From assembly GCA_030760725.1 (NCBI GenBank), contig JASWHV010000018.1:17454273-17518272 (forward strand): a DNA stretch of 64,000 nt, written 5' to 3'. Of this stretch, positions 63,659 through 64,000 are shown one piece after another. This stretch comes from Neostapfia colusana (lineage: Eukaryota; Streptophyta; Magnoliopsida; Poales; Poaceae). The notes beneath the pieces are model-generated. The model did no database searches. It was given only the letters and a program-made list of their open reading frames with translations, and was not told the origin of the DNA. Positions within the stretch are counted from its first letter, which is position 1, and each line of letters begins with the position of its first letter. Both the position numbers and the translations under genes were made by a program.

Positions 63659-64000
63659 GGCAGGGGAGAGCTCAAGGACAGGGAAGACAAAGGCGCAAGA
63701 GTTCAAGAAAGGTGCAAGCGCTGGGAAGTGCGAAGGGAAGCCACGATGCGGGTAAGATCCCCTTTTAAAACTTTCCAGGTGCGATTCAAAGCGATTCGAA
63801 ACTCTTCGAACACGCCGCTTGTGCAACCGCTTCGGCTCCAAGACTAAGCGTCGATGACAAGTGGACCCAAGTCGTCCAGCTGAAGCGGTGGGCCAAGAAG
63901 TCAGTCTCACAAGGAGACGGGCCGGCAAGGTGCTTCGGCGTTTCCCGAAAAAGGCGCCGCCATGTGCAGAAGTGGCAGCCTCGGGAAGCGCCACAGTAAA
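63659..64000 (-). promoter_or_regulatory. Promoter and leader of D's antisense ORF
   Basis: Non-coding in my reading, although one frame stays open to the window edge. TTTTAAAA near 63764-63771 is the TATA candidate, in the position where A has CTTATAAGG. Extended similarity to A 420-768 on the opposite strand suggests selection or recent common origin. The D 3' LTR is expected just right of the window. Confidence 0.55.

Larger units (their letters stand above)
55401..64000 (+). mobile_element. Element D: derelict Tat element with long antisense ORF
   Basis: A plus-strand 5' LTR (55401 to about 56416) is followed by an inverted scrap of primer site and LTR end, then pol from the RT start to the integrase end (56446-59679), a 3' region, and an antisense gene running to 63658 with its promoter at the window edge. 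Gag and protease are missing. The 3' LTR should start a few hundred bases to the right. The flank GCGGC (55396-55400) is the expected left target duplication. Confidence 0.85.

Noticed and set aside
1..64000. Host gene, tRNA, rRNA, CRISPR array or bacterial operon
   Set aside because: Nothing in either strand resembles these; all long frames resolve to retroelement parts.

Overview
The window looks like heterochromatic intergenic DNA of a grass (Poaceae). I found no host gene, tRNA, rRNA or CRISPR array. Almost every base belongs to nested Ty3/gypsy LTR retrotransposons of two lineages. (i) Tat-type elements have about 1-kb LTRs (TGTCGGTACC...CTTCGACA), a tRNA-Arg-like primer site, a gag with a Cys/His knuckle, and a pol with two RNase H domains; some carry an antisense ORF unit (aORF) of the 'putative gypsy type transposon' family (PF04195). 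(ii) Del/Tekay chromoviruses have about 4-kb LTRs (TGTAA...), a tRNA-iMet primer site (TGGTATCAGAGC) and a C-terminal chromodomain. The grass assignment is inference from these families and the GC-rich coding style; I cannot name the species.

Layout. Element A (Tat, minus) covers 1-9602; its 3' LTR is cut by the window edge. It sits inside the pol of element B (Tekay, plus, 9603-15149), whose 5' half lies left of the window. B's 3' LTR carries a Tat solo LTR (12670-13767, TSD ATGTC) and is fused at 15149/15150, through a 12-bp palindrome, to an inverted truncated Tekay LTR, G (15150-18020). G abuts the 5' LTR of element C (Tekay, plus, 18021-54328). C is old: gag, protease, RT and integrase are all broken, and it has an extra broken ORF between primer site and gag. 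C's 3' LTR is split by two minus-strand insertions: E (30797-45144, Tekay, complete, TSD CCCGG, intact 1509-residue gag-pol) and F (46248-53184, Tat, deleted, with a 1.6-kb array of 41-bp repeats). C lies in a Tat LTR, H (54329-55021), which borders an aORF fragment of element I (55022-55400). That fragment is interrupted by D (Tat, plus, 55401 to the right edge), a derelict copy with no gag but with a long spliced-looking aORF on the minus strand (60847-63658).

Relationships. Relative age follows from nesting: I, then H and D in it; C in H; then E, F and G in C; A and the solo LTR in B. E is the youngest complete copy by LTR comparison (roughly 1% by eye) and the only one with an unbroken polyprotein, so it could supply proteins to related copies. 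F has two similar LTRs but lacks protease, RT and most of integrase, so it probably moved in trans. The three Tat copies show three states of the aORF slot: a long gene (D), a gutted unit with about 190-bp repeats (A), and repeats only (F).
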